Shown: one piece after another, positions 9,401 to 16,150 of the stretch
Layout: every line of letters begins with the position of its first letter
How positions within the stretch are numbered: the stretch's first letter is position 1
Assembly: GCA_020025775.1 (NCBI GenBank)
Contig: JAHHRN010000001.1
Location: 310,001 to 374,000 of the forward strand
Direction of reading: 5' to 3'
DNA length: 64,000 bases
DNA from: Acutalibacter sp.
GTDB lineage: Bacteria; Bacillota; Clostridia; Oscillospirales; Acutalibacteraceae
Notes under the pieces: generated by a model
Told to the model about the DNA's origin: nothing
What the model saw: only the letters and a program-made list of their open reading frames with translations
The model's database searches: none
Made by a program: the position numbers and the translations under genes

Positions 9401-10915
9401 CAGGCGGGAAAATTGTGTTTTAAAGGCAGAGGAAAGGGCTGGTTCTACGCGCGGCACAAAAATGCCGTAGCCACTTTCTACCCGTGTGCCGTCTTCGTTT
9501 AATTTCGGCAGATTGTCGGGATGCTCTGCCGCCGCCAAAAGCGCGGGGAGGGCATCAAAGGAGAGGGCGGTATCGCTGTCGAGCGTTAAAAGATAGCGCA
9601 CATTTTGGAGCGCATCGGTCGCGCCGTCCAGACAGCAAAACGCCGAAGCATCCCCACGCAGAGCGTGTAGGAAATCGGAAATAGCGCCACGTTTACGGTC
9701 AAAGCCGATATAGCTGTTTTGCGCTTTAGACCACATTCTGGGGCGTACGGCAAGTAGAAAGTGCGCACCGTAGCGCGCATTCAAGCGATTAATCGCGGCA
9801 CGCATGGCGGCAATATCCCCCTTGTCGCGCGGGGTGGTTTCCTGGTCTGCGCCGTAAAAATCCGCCAAAAGGCAGACACGAAACGCGCCTGTTCCGGCAC
9901 TTAGATAAATTTCTTCTAAATGGGCTTCCATGGCTTTGGCTTTTTCAGCGTGCGGCAAAAGACTGGTGACGGCGATGACGGTTTCCATGGTATTTGGGAT
10001 GCGCTTGGGCATCGCGATGCGCGGCACTGGCGTTTTGAAAGAATATTTTAAAAAGAGCGGCTCTAAAAGAGTGGAAGCCACGACCCAAAAGGGAAAAAAG
10101 CTCAAAATTGCCGGAAGTGGATTTTGTAAAGCTATGCCCAAAAGTACGGCGAAAACCGCGGCAAGAAGCGGCTCTGTAAAAAGCAGATAGGGCAGGCGCT
10201 TCTTAGGGAACTGCTTTAAAAGAAAGGAGAAAATACCGATCTTTTGTGCATCGGATTTTAGAAAAGCATCCCCAGCCGCTTCGGCTTCACAGCAAGCTTT
10301 CTTTTCGGCATAGCGAGACAGCAAACGACGATAGTTAATTTTTGTCTGTTCGTCCGAAATTCGATAGCCCTCATCCGCAAGGAGCAGAGGCTCCGCAGGG
10401 CTTAACTGTGCAAAAAGACTTTCAAACGGAAAGTCGGAAAGCGTGCGAAGGCTCTCTAATGCCGTTAAAAACAGGGGAAATTCGGCGGCTTTCTCGGTGC
10501 GTGCTTCGGTAAGTTGAATGGCTTTTCCCTTTTCGTCGCTTAAACGCTCTACGCCCTCGGCGGCGCGCAGAAGCAGGGCGGCCTTAAAAAATAGTTCGGC
10601 ATAGGCAATTTCATCGCCGCGAAGGTCTAATGGCTCTAAGCTGTGTAAAAGGAGGCTGTAGTCGGGTACTTTTCCCCCTTCTGTCAGACGAAAAACGGCA
10701 GAAAACATGCGCGGCAGAAGCGACGCATCTGCCGGCAAGGGATGTACACGCCGCAGATCTTTTAAAACGGGGTCGGCTTCCTTGATCCAAAACACAAAAT
10801 TCTCTGTAAACGGTCGGTTCTTGGGGCAGTTTGCCGCCTTTTTATAGAGCTTTTCCAGCCTCTTTTTTTCGGATTTTACCATACGCCAAAGATGCTTTGC
10901 AGGCGCGTTCTTCAT
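3461..10915 (-). CDS. NdvB-like cyclic beta-glucan synthase / GH94 phosphorylase giant
   Basis: This 2484-residue membrane protein resembles NdvB/Cgs proteins, which polymerise, phosphorolyse and cyclise beta-1,2-glucans. Visible order: an N-terminal helical region; membrane segments about 240-285; a GT84-type glycosyltransferase with LTLDSDTA near 445; membrane segments about 645-715 and 770-810; a glycoamylase-type (cyclisation) domain with NLYNWYSTKTL near 913 and HHIGMSLL near 1195; a long beta-rich middle; and a C-terminal GH94 phosphorylase domain with TGDWNDG near 2170 (the Asp is the expected general acid) and IRENGGQYTHAA near 2327. The frame opens earlier at 11023, but TAGGAGGTCCTAAT just before the ATG at 10915 fixes the start. 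The length and domain set match the rhizobial proteins. The glycan product in this organism is inference. Confidence 0.88.
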   Translation of the reverse strand: MKNAPAKHLWRMVKSEKKRLEKLYKKAANCPKNRPFTENFVFWIKEADPVLKDLRRVHPLPADASLLPRMFSAVFRLTEGGKVPDYSLLLHSLEPLDLRGDEIAYAELFFKAALLLRAAEGVERLSDEKGKAIQLTEARTEKAAEFPLFLTALESLRTLSDFPFESLFAQLSPAEPLLLADEGYRISDEQTKINYRRLLSRYAEKKACCEAEAAGDAFLKSDAQKIGIFSFLLKQFPKKRLPYLLFTEPLLAAVFAVLLGIALQNPLPAILSFFPFWVVASTLLEPLFLKYSFKTPVPRIAMPKRIPNTMETVIAVTSLLPHAEKAKAMEAHLEEIYLSAGTGAFRVCLLADFYGADQETTPRDKGDIAAMRAAINRLNARYGAHFLLAVRPRMWSKAQNSYIGFDRKRGAISDFLHALRGDASAFCCLDGATDALQNVRYLLTLDSDTALSFDALPALLAAAEHPDNLPKLNEDGTRVESGYGIFVPRVEPALSSAFKTQFSRLFCGVGGISGYDGAVGEFYGDLFGESLFVGKGLLRVDSALVLLENAFRDETVLSHDILEGELLRTALVPEAQITDAFPTNAKSYFARMGRWMRGDAQNAVFLSQKIQTNLPPYPGEEKIPKRKNPFSLLSRWKIFSNLRRNLTPISLFLLFFCSLFLEATAAKNLCVLALILTLWQPLFTLLRLLFKGEGFSLGFHFFGKSLSALQKTCADLVLSLLYLPRTAYTATVSFVLGLYRRLISHQNTLEWMTAADGEQIGGGFKNSLRASLPSLLSFLLFFCFGTPFLKGISFFFLAEPFFSAWSKRAPKEKENTALTAEETDYLLNYGSAMWQYYKENATAEHHYLPPDNVQMRPVYRVADRTSPTNIGLFLASVLAARDLNFIDTETMVFYFRQVLTTIEKLPKNHGNLYNWYSTKTLKPLSPAFVSAVDSGNFLCALTAVSEGLKEYEAECPALSGILARIQKILQNTDLAFLYDKRKNLFYIGFDAENLRFTPAHYDLLMSEARMMSYYAVARRQVPKKHWLALSRTVSQNAVRSGALAWSGTAFEYFMPFLFLKSPENSLSREALEFCIRAQRRYAEKRGIPFGISESGYYAFDEIGNYQYKAHGVPDLALRPDPFAEPVVAPYASFLFLPIANKQRVVKNLLRLENLHAVGAYGFFEALDFTDRSTESGAKSGEEHAPHAVESFMAHHIGMSLLALDNTVKDGIMQKRFLKNPAMHGAQSLLEERVPPVRFSFGRRKEKFSKVHMQKPKSKTESTTCKKDVMENANKLSPVLPLAVYANGNYALVLDADGRGFSKFQERSITREADAFSEDFPSGIFAYFKTENGVLPLTKAAAPAGIPEETFSSALLEKHAVFLAKCDELHVQTTVSLDADSETEFRKFSFYNPQRTAVEGEFYLYFEPSLCKVNDEIAHRAFQKLFVTAAYQKESDSVLFRRHTKENEAPLFAACGFLEPLEKSLLLNRTKALSRGEFLDSITHADFENSDTVSSGDVCFAALVKIYLPPKKAKEITFYLTAATQENDLQKQVGAIKAAAVSHAFRPSPRLCPEEKEKEANTAFVLPYLFKSSPLAPYRAAALSENQKGISFLWAHGISGDLPIVTVFCKPEEDYLALSPYLRLFSRLKYAHLGFDLVVLLPVSKAEIAPFLATLQKRLQTEFPLPQNGSGGNLFVLSEEEFSPSELSALLAFSAFIDKKPFSQAVLRAAELKLQREKAQRERSKPPVLCAEAPKSAETGRTDSGFLIAEKPNVPWSYILANPSFATLLSDSSLGATFALNARLMRLTAFRNDALRDNRGELLFLRQNGVLYDILKKSAVEFGNDKAEYSAETPFCTAKVTVTVPRKGMAKLVSLKIQNTVSHPITLQCAYYIEPFLGENETKAVFLQSRRTKNGALLQNPCAENYPGFLSLRLEEDEKEIFSLFEKEEFFQGNWDAQGSLPAASPCAAVGTEITLLPKQEKTLRFVLAFGKTEESALYPFAKMENSIEQNRIEISTPDEALNALFNNFLVNQIKEGRLFSRTGFYQSSGAFGFRDQLQDAASLLFTEPALCRRQIYRACAVQFPEGDVLHWWHRSFRGGFSGVRTHCSDDRLWLPYALAQYVEMTGDISILKKQIPFLEGEPLQECEGDRYAVYHSGKDKANVLEHAERALALTLQRTGAHGLLRIGTGDWNDGFSAVGKEGRGESVWLTQFAALVLSAFSELYGTLGEREKQKKALCHAEKLKALVDAVAYEDDRYLRAFFDDGTPLGSKNSTACQLDSLTQSFAVFAKFPNQKRVKLALLNAYHTLLDAENGVFRLFAPAFSGEDKRAGYIAAYPEGIRENGGQYTHAAVWFCRALFEVGLLEEGETLLHLLNPMKKWENPELFEKYKLEPYYFAGDVYESSGEHGRGGWSLYTGAAGQFYAFFTAVILGLEKHGDKLYFHPVCPPSFGAFSYTIFLNGARLHVEILPQTQPYFTVDGKEAEFLLLDGKNHEIKSSRFTGKF

Positions 10916-11097
10916 ATTAGGACCTCCTAAACGGGGATTTTTCGGTGTCGCAGACAACATTTTGCCGTCTTTCCGTTTAGTTTTCCCCGAAATTGTCAAA
11001 ACAAACCATAAGAAAAGGCACACAACGCTTTTTAAAACAGGCTGAAATCCTTTTTCAGCTTTATTTAAAAAGAAAGCGAAATTCCCCTGCTTTTTCG

Positions 11098-11126
11098 TTT
11101 ACAAAAAAAGAATTTTGTGCTATGAT
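11098..11126 (+). promoter_or_regulatory. Sigma-A type promoter of the radical SAM gene
   Basis: TTTACA (11098-11103), a 17-bp spacer and TATGAT (11121-11126). It lies in the divergent region between the glucan synthase and the radical SAM gene, leaving a leader of about 55 bases. Confidence 0.75.
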
Positions 11127-11187
11127 TAACATCAAATAGGGGGAAATGAAGCCCGAATAGATCGCGGCGAAAAAAGGAGCGAATAAC

Positions 11188-12669
11188 ATGCAGCAGAAAT
11201 CAAACAAAATGCAGAAAGCGGCCATCGAGGTCGCCTTAAATCAGGCTTTAAAGTATATTTATAAGGATCCGCAGAAGAATCTGATTAAGATTGCGGATGC
11301 GGCGTCTAAGCTCTTTTCCGGGCAGTTCCCGCCCGAAAACTTCCAGAAGTTTAAGGCGGCGGCACAGGACAATGAAAACATTTGGACGCAGTATGTTTTA
11401 GGTTTGCTTCGTGATGTTGATCCGCGCGTGGTAAAGGAAATGACTTGGGCGCTCGGCGTAGAAGCCGGTCTTTACGGCACAAAAACCGTTCGTGCGCTTC
11501 GTGAGGAAATGCTCTGTAACGTGCCGTTCATCATTCTCTTTGACCCGACCAGTGCCTGCAACTTAAAGTGCAAGGGCTGCTGGGCAGCGGAATACGGCTA
11601 TAAACAGAGCCTGACCAATGAAGAAATGCAGTCCATCGTGTCCCAGGGCAAGGAGCTTGGTACACATTTCTACATGCTCACCGGCGGCGAACCGCTCATC
11701 CGTAAAAAGGATATTATCGAGCTTGCCAGAAAGAACCAGGATTGCGCCTTCTTAATCTATACCAACGCAACACTCGTAGATGACGAATTCTGCGAAAATC
11801 TTTGCGAAGTCGGCAACGTAGCTTTGGCACTTAGCCTCGAAGGTACGGAAGAAACCAATGACTGGCGTCGCGGTGACGGTGCTTATGCGCACACCATGGC
11901 GGCTATGGAGCTTCTGAAAAAGCATAAATGCCTTTTCGGTGTTTCCATTTGCTACACCAGAAAGAATGTCGATTACATCACCAGCGATGATTTCATGAAT
12001 ATGATTATCGAAAAGGGCGCGAAATACGCACTTTGCTTCAACTATATGCCCGTCGGTCACGGCGCGGACAAGGAACTCATTCCGACACCCGAGCAGAGAG
12101 AATTCATGTACGGCTGGCTCAAGAAAATGCGTAATGCCAAAACAGGCAAGGGCATTTTCATCATGGACTTCCAGAATGACGGCGAATATGTCGGCGGCTG
12201 TATTGCAGGCGGTAGAAACTACTTCCACGTAAACTCTGCCGGTGATATTGAACCCTGCGTATTCATTCACTATTCCGACACCAACATTCGTACCCATACC
12301 TTAAATGAAGCGTTAAAGAGCCCGCTCTTTATGGAATACTATAAGAATCAGCCCTTTAATGACAACCATTTAAGACCCTGCCCAATGTTGGAAAATCCCG
12401 AGAGATTGCGTGAGCTTGTAAAAAAGACCGGCGCAAAGTCCTCCGATTTAATCCACGCCGAGGATGTAGATACCCTTTGCGACAGATGCGTAGATTTCGC
12501 ACGTGCCTGGGCACCCGAAGCGGACCGCATTTGGAAGGAAAACAAGCACAGAGAAACCCACACCCAGTATTACAGAGATACCGAAGAGGGCAAGAAAGAA
12601 TTTGCCAATGCGGCTTGCGCGCACTGCTGTGCACCTTGCCAGAATGCAGATGGTAAAGAAGAAAATTAA
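11188..12669 (+). CDS. Radical SAM protein with SPASM-like C-terminal cysteines
   Basis: A 493-residue radical SAM enzyme. The cluster motif CNLKCKGC (Cys124, 128, 131) binds the SAM-coordinating 4Fe-4S cluster, and the GGEP segment (about residue 168) follows as usual. Past the barrel the spacing is SPASM-like: a Cys before GGRNYFHVNSAGDIEPC, then RPCPM, CDRC, and a dense C-terminal CAHCCAPC. These could hold auxiliary clusters. The first 100 residues form an extra helical domain. ATG 11188 has AAAAAGGAG 9 bases upstream. The gene stands alone between its own promoter and a strong terminator, with no precursor peptide gene nearby, so the substrate is unknown. Similar stand-alone proteins are common in gut Clostridia as far as I know. 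Confidence 0.85.
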   Translation: MQQKSNKMQKAAIEVALNQALKYIYKDPQKNLIKIADAASKLFSGQFPPENFQKFKAAAQDNENIWTQYVLGLLRDVDPRVVKEMTWALGVEAGLYGTKTVRALREEMLCNVPFIILFDPTSACNLKCKGCWAAEYGYKQSLTNEEMQSIVSQGKELGTHFYMLTGGEPLIRKKDIIELARKNQDCAFLIYTNATLVDDEFCENLCEVGNVALALSLEGTEETNDWRRGDGAYAHTMAAMELLKKHKCLFGVSICYTRKNVDYITSDDFMNMIIEKGAKYALCFNYMPVGHGADKELIPTPEQREFMYGWLKKMRNAKTGKGIFIMDFQNDGEYVGGCIAGGRNYFHVNSAGDIEPCVFIHYSDTNIRTHTLNEALKSPLFMEYYKNQPFNDNHLRPCPMLENPERLRELVKKTGAKSSDLIHAEDVDTLCDRCVDFARAWAPEADRIWKENKHRETHTQYYRDTEEGKKEFANAACAHCCAPCQNADGKEEN

Positions 12670-12686
12670 AGAAAACATTTAAAAGA

Positions 12687-12725
12687 AAAGCACCTTTTCC
12701 GAGCATGGAAAGGGTGCTTTTTGTT
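12687..12725 (+). terminator. Rho-independent terminator after the radical SAM gene
   Basis: A 14-bp stem (AAAGCACCTTTTCC at 12687-12700 with GGAAAGGGTGCTTT at 12707-12720, one G-U pair) has a 6-base loop and runs into TTTTT. Confidence 0.92.
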
Positions 12726-12856
12726 TTTGGGAAAAGTGCAAAAAGGCATGTAGAGTGTCTGCTAACAGCAGACGGGAGAATCACTACCGAAGCGGAAAAC
12801 GCCAGTGGCTTTTTTGTGGAAAAGGTCGAAAAAAGGGACTGTATTCCGGCGGCGTA
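12726..12856. other. Noncoding stretch with two tandem hairpins
   Basis: No gene is visible here. A perfect 7-bp hairpin (GTCTGCT at 12757-12763, AGCAGAC at 12767-12773) is followed by a second foldback (CACT at 12782-12785 with AGTG at 12804-12807, inner GCG/CGC) and then six T's at 12810-12815. It may be a small structured RNA or a second terminator. It does not fit any riboswitch consensus I could recall. Confidence 0.35.
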
Positions 12857-12885
12857 TAGACAGGGATTGGAAAAGCTTTTATAAT
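12857..12885 (+). promoter_or_regulatory. Promoter of the Wzz/kinase/phosphatase operon
   Basis: TAGACA (12857-12862), a 17-bp spacer and TATAAT (12880-12885). The expected start is near 12892. A small hairpin TGAAGC-TTTG-GCTTCA (12899-12914) followed by TCCTTTTTT lies directly downstream and could act as an attenuator in the leader. Confidence 0.6.
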
Positions 12886-13001
12886 TTTTTTCCGAGGCTG
12901 AAGCTTTGGCTTCATCCTTTTTTATATAGTATTATTTTTTCGTGGATTTTGGGGAACTTCGCGTAGCAAAAAATAAAACGCAGAAGATAAAGAGGGGTAA
13001 A

Positions 13002-13721
13002 ATGGACGAAAAAGAATTTGATTTGGAGAGCGCTCGCTCGTTTCTCCTGCATCTTAAAAAACAGTGGTTTTGGATTGTTTCCACCACAGTGCTCGGCTTT
13101 GTAATTTGTTATTTGATTTCGGGCTTTGTGCTGCCGAAGCGCTATACTTCTTCGGTTTCGCTTTATGTCAATAACCTTTCCGGCACGGCCGAAAGCGGCG
13201 ATGTGGAACTGAACAATCTGAACGCTTCGCAAAAGCTTGCAGATACCTGTATTGTTATTTTACAGGATGACGATGTGCTTTTGCAGGTTTCGGAAAAGCT
13301 TTCCAAACCCATGTCGGTGAAAGCACTGGATTCGGTCATTTCTATGAATTCCGTAAACGATACAGAGGTTTTACAGATTTCCGCGACCACAGAGGATCCG
13401 GCATTTTCCGCAGAAATTTGTAATGTGATGACGCAGGTGGCGCCCTCCGTTTTGGAACGTGTAGTCAAGGCGGGTTCTGTGGAAGTGATCGGGGAAGCTC
13501 GTCCTGCGCAAACACCCTCTGCGCCGAATGTACAGCGCAATGCCGTACTGGGTGCCATTTGTGGCTTATTGCTTTCGGTCGGCATCGCCTTTCTTGCCTT
13601 TATTACGGATAACACCGTAAAGAGTGAAGAGGAGTTGAAACAGCATTTGGATGTGCCGGTTTTAGGCGAAATTCCGAGCTTTTCGTCAAGAAAGGGGAAT
13701 AAGCATGTGCAGAAAAAATAA
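13002..13721 (+). CDS. Wzz-type polysaccharide chain-length / kinase activator protein
   Basis: A 239-residue membrane protein of the Wzz/CapA/YwqC type, which sets polymer length and activates a partner tyrosine kinase. There are two membrane segments (about residues 22-45 and 185-207) flanking an extracytoplasmic domain. A proline-rich PAQTPSAPNVQ lies just before the second segment, as is typical. The cytoplasmic tail ends at a basic RKGNKHVQKK. The frame opens at 12942, but AGAGGGG lies just before the ATG at 13002. The end overlaps the kinase gene by 17 bases, so translation is coupled. In Gram-positives this protein and the kinase are the split halves of one proteobacterial protein. No glycosyltransferase or flippase genes are nearby. 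Confidence 0.88.
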   Translation: MDEKEFDLESARSFLLHLKKQWFWIVSTTVLGFVICYLISGFVLPKRYTSSVSLYVNNLSGTAESGDVELNNLNASQKLADTCIVILQDDDVLLQVSEKLSKPMSVKALDSVISMNSVNDTEVLQISATTEDPAFSAEICNVMTQVAPSVLERVVKAGSVEVIGEARPAQTPSAPNVQRNAVLGAICGLLLSVGIAFLAFITDNTVKSEEELKQHLDVPVLGEIPSFSSRKGNKHVQKK

Positions 13722-14421
13722 TCGTAACGCTTTGACGAATCGCGTCGAACAAAGACTTTCGGAAAACACCGATTTTAGGATTGCGGAGGCTTATAAAAAT
13801 ATCCGAACCGGACTTTTCTTTTCCCTTTCGACCGGTAACCAGAAATCTATTGTCTTTTCGAGTGCCGAGCCGAACACGGGCAAATCCACAACCTGTTCAA
13901 ATCTCGCGATTGCGATGGCACAGACCGGTGCACGCGTGCTTTTAATGGATGCCGATTTGCGCCGCCCCGTGCAATCCAACATTTTCGGGGTGAAAAATAC
14001 AACCGGTCTTTCGGAGCTTTTGAGCGGACTTGCCAACATCAATGATGTGATTTATCCGAATGTTTTTCCGAAGCTGGATTTAATTACCTCCGGCCCTATT
14101 CCGCCGAATCCGTCGGAGCTTTTGGGCTCGGAAAATACCGACAGGCTTTTACACAGCCTCGCCGAACATTATGACTATATTTTTATTGATACGCCGCCAA
14201 TCAATGTCGTATCGGATGCACTTCTCTTTTCGCAAAAGACCGCAGGTACCATTTTAGTGGCGCGACAGAAGCAGACAACCTATCGGGAACTGGAAAAGGC
14301 GATAGAGAGCGTGCGCACCGTCGAAAGCACCATTTTGGGTGTGATTTTGACCGATGTAAAGGAAGCGGAAAAGCCCTACGGCTACAGCTACCGTTACAAG
14401 AATTATGAAGAATATGTCTGA
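13705..14421 (+). CDS. BY-family protein tyrosine kinase (CpsD/CapB/YwqD type)
   Basis: A 238-residue cytoplasmic tyrosine kinase of the P-loop BY family. Walker A is SAEPNTGKST (about 53-62), Walker A' is LLMDADLRRP (about 76-85) and Walker B is FIDTPP (about 154). The C-terminus is a tyrosine cluster (YGYSYRYKNYEEYV) of the kind that is autophosphorylated in trans. It works with the Wzz-like protein encoded just upstream, whose cytoplasmic tail would activate it. It overlaps that gene by 17 bases and the phosphatase gene by 17 bases. The three genes are a complete phosphorylation cycle: activator, kinase, phosphatase. The motif evidence is strong; the controlled polysaccharide or other targets are not encoded here. 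Confidence 0.92.
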   Translation: MCRKNNRNALTNRVEQRLSENTDFRIAEAYKNIRTGLFFSLSTGNQKSIVFSSAEPNTGKSTTCSNLAIAMAQTGARVLLMDADLRRPVQSNIFGVKNTTGLSELLSGLANINDVIYPNVFPKLDLITSGPIPPNPSELLGSENTDRLLHSLAEHYDYIFIDTPPINVVSDALLFSQKTAGTILVARQKQTTYRELEKAIESVRTVESTILGVILTDVKEAEKPYGYSYRYKNYEEYV

Positions 14422-15109
14422 AAAACAAAATCTGCCGTTCCAGACGGATTGGCACTGCCATGTGTTGCCGAAAATGGACGACGGCGCGAAGCACGCGGCG
14501 GAATCGCTGGTTATGCTTCGGATGCTATATGCCGAGGGCATCCGCACGGTTGTGGCTACACCGCATTATTATGCGCACAGAGAAAGTCCGCGTGAGTTTG
14601 CAAAAAGGCGGCAAGCGGCACTGGAAGTCCTTTTGCAGGAAGCCGAAGCGCAAAGGGCGCAAATCCCGAAAATTTTGCTCGGCGCAGAGGTGCATATCGA
14701 GCGGAATGTATCGGCACTAGAGCTTTCACCTTTGGCAAATGAAGCTGGGATTTTGCTTTTAGAGCTACCCTTTCAAAAGCTAAAGCCGTGGATGCTTCGG
14801 GAAATCGAAAACGTGGCATACGGCACGGAATTTACGCCGATGCTCGCCCACGTGGAGCGATATTTACCGTATTACAGCAAGGCAGATTATGCCGCGCTTT
14901 GGACACTGGAGCAGATTGTTTTTCAAGTGAACACAACCTTCACAGAACATTTTCGCACAAGGCATATGTTTAAAAGTCTTGTGAAAAAGGATTTGCCGCT
15001 TGTCTTGGGTAGTGATGCACACAACATGCAGAGCCGCCCGCCGACAGTCCGAAAAGCGGAGCGATATGCCCGCGCAATCGGTGCGGTGGAAGCAAAAATT
15101 TACAGGTAA
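14405..15109 (+). CDS. PHP-type protein tyrosine phosphatase (CpsB/CapC/YwqE type)
   Basis: A 234-residue PHP-fold metal-dependent phosphatase that removes phosphate from the BY-kinase tail. The first metal motif HxH is DWHCH (His17, His19), followed by MDDGAKH. TPHYY near residue 58, a later HVER and the C-terminal LGSDAHN carry further ligands. ATG 14405 overlaps the kinase gene by 17 bases; an internal ATG at 14414 is an alternative start. It is the last gene of the trio, and the next 1.4 kb is gene-free. Confidence 0.9.
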   Translation: MKNMSEKQNLPFQTDWHCHVLPKMDDGAKHAAESLVMLRMLYAEGIRTVVATPHYYAHRESPREFAKRRQAALEVLLQEAEAQRAQIPKILLGAEVHIERNVSALELSPLANEAGILLLELPFQKLKPWMLREIENVAYGTEFTPMLAHVERYLPYYSKADYAALWTLEQIVFQVNTTFTEHFRTRHMFKSLVKKDLPLVLGSDAHNMQSRPPTVRKAERYARAIGAVEAKIYR

Positions 15110-15286
15110 CGCCGTTTAAAAGGCGATTATATATAAATTCCTTAATTGAGGGAAGAAATAGATAAATGTGCGGCAGATAATTCTGATGTGGAGATACGGG
15201 AATGTCTGTCGTACAGCAGTATGCGAAAGCTACAAAGAACCCATGGGCGGCGTTATCTGATGCCAAAGACACGCCCTTGAATCACA

Positions 15287-15437
15287 GTGTCGCGAACGCG
15301 CGACGGCGAATCACGGGAGAGACAGCGCAAACTTTTTACTCGTAGTTCGCACAGCTGACTTTTCATTTAAAGTTTTGTCCGCTTTTCAAAAGCGGTGGGT
15401 TTTTAGGGCAACGCCCTAAAGCGCTTTCCGCAGAAAG
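15287..15437. repeat. Imperfect intergenic repeat, copy A
   Basis: About 150 bp, sharing with copy B the order TGTCGC, GCGACGGC, CACGGG, CAGCGCAAAC, TTTTACTC, TAGTTCGCACAGC, GACTTTTCATT, AAAGTTTTG, CCGCTTTT-AAAAGCGG and two further small palindromes. Confidence 0.75.
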
Positions 15438-15528
15438 CGAAATCTCTTGTTCTGAGAAACGTATTTTTAAAGGTGAATTTAGGGCGAAAGCCCTAAAGAG
15501 GATGCTTTTTACACGAAAAAAAGCATCC

Positions 15529-15683
15529 TGTCGCCACAGGGCGACGGCTAACGCACGGGAAAGTCAGCGCAAACCTTTTACTCATAGTTCGCACAGCCGA
15601 CTTTTCATTAAAAGTTTTGCCCGCTTTTTTAAAAGCGGCAGGGTCTTGGGACAGCGTCCCGAGCCGTGCTCCGCAGAGCGCGG
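15529..15683. repeat. Imperfect intergenic repeat, copy B
   Basis: Second copy in the same orientation, about 240 bp after copy A. The terminal palindromes are kept but with compensated sequence: GGGACAGCGTCCC and GCTCCGCAGAGC where copy A has AGGGCAACGCCCT and GCTTTCCGCAGAAAGC. This is what a conserved RNA or DNA structure would show. Confidence 0.75.
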
Positions 15684-15749
15684 GATACTCACCCGTCCGG
15701 AAACACAGGAAGGGGTAGAGCGGACTAACGTATTTATAAAAGTAAAGAC

Positions 15750-15776
15750 GGGGGAACCCTTGTGAGGGGTTCCCCC
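15750..15776. repeat. Strong GC-rich hairpin
   Basis: GGGGGAACCC (15750-15759) pairs perfectly with GGGTTCCCCC (15767-15776) around a 7-base loop. No T-run follows on the plus strand. Confidence 0.7.
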
Positions 15777-15883
15777 GATTGCTTGCAAAGTTGTGGGTGG
15801 ATATTGCGGGCGGATAATATCCGCCCCTTCGTTGATTTTTATATTCAAAGTTCCGTTTTCTATTAAAAATAAAATAGAAGCTT

Positions 15884-16074
15884 CTTGCCTTCCCTTTCTA
15901 GGGGAAGGTGTCAGCGTAGCTGACGGATGAGGTCAAAGCCTCAAAAGCTTTTGTCTACTTTTGCAGTGCAAGCAGAGCAAAAAATTGCAGGAGTACGCAG
16001 TCGCATAAAGGCAGAAGACAAACCTCATCCACCGCAAGCGGTCCCCCTTCCCCTTTGGGAAAGGGGAAGGCAAG
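15884..16074. repeat. MITE-like inverted-repeat element
   Basis: The left end CTTGCCTTCCC (15884-15894) with GGATGAGG (15925-15932) is mirrored by CCTCATCC (16023-16030) and GGGGAAGGCAAG (16063-16074) at the right end. Each arm carries its own palindromes (GTCAGC-GTA-GCTGAC on the left, ACCGC-AA-GCGGT on the right). A related half-arm lies near 28928-28955. No transposase is present. Confidence 0.65.
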
Positions 16075-16085
16075 GGGTGCGGCGG

Positions 16086-16150
16086 CGCGACGACGAATCA
16101 CGGGCGACTTAGTGCAAGCTTTTTACTCGTAGTTCGCACAACGGACTTTG
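16086..16150. repeat. Imperfect intergenic repeat, copy C (short)
   Basis: Partial third copy: CGACGGCGAATCACGGG-like start (here CGACGACGAATCACGGG), then TTTTTACTCGTAGTTCGCACA and GACTTTG. It lies immediately after the inverted-repeat element. Confidence 0.6.

Noticed and set aside
12726..12830. Possible cobalamin, glycine or ZTP riboswitch because of ACCGAAG and GCCACTG-like words
   Set aside because: The order and spacing of the conserved pieces do not fit any of these families, so only generic hairpins are reported.
15502..15848. Small open frames in the repeat region (such as 15502-15765 plus and 15582-15848 minus)
   Set aside because: They run through hairpins and repeats, have no ribosome site, and their translations are unlike real proteins.
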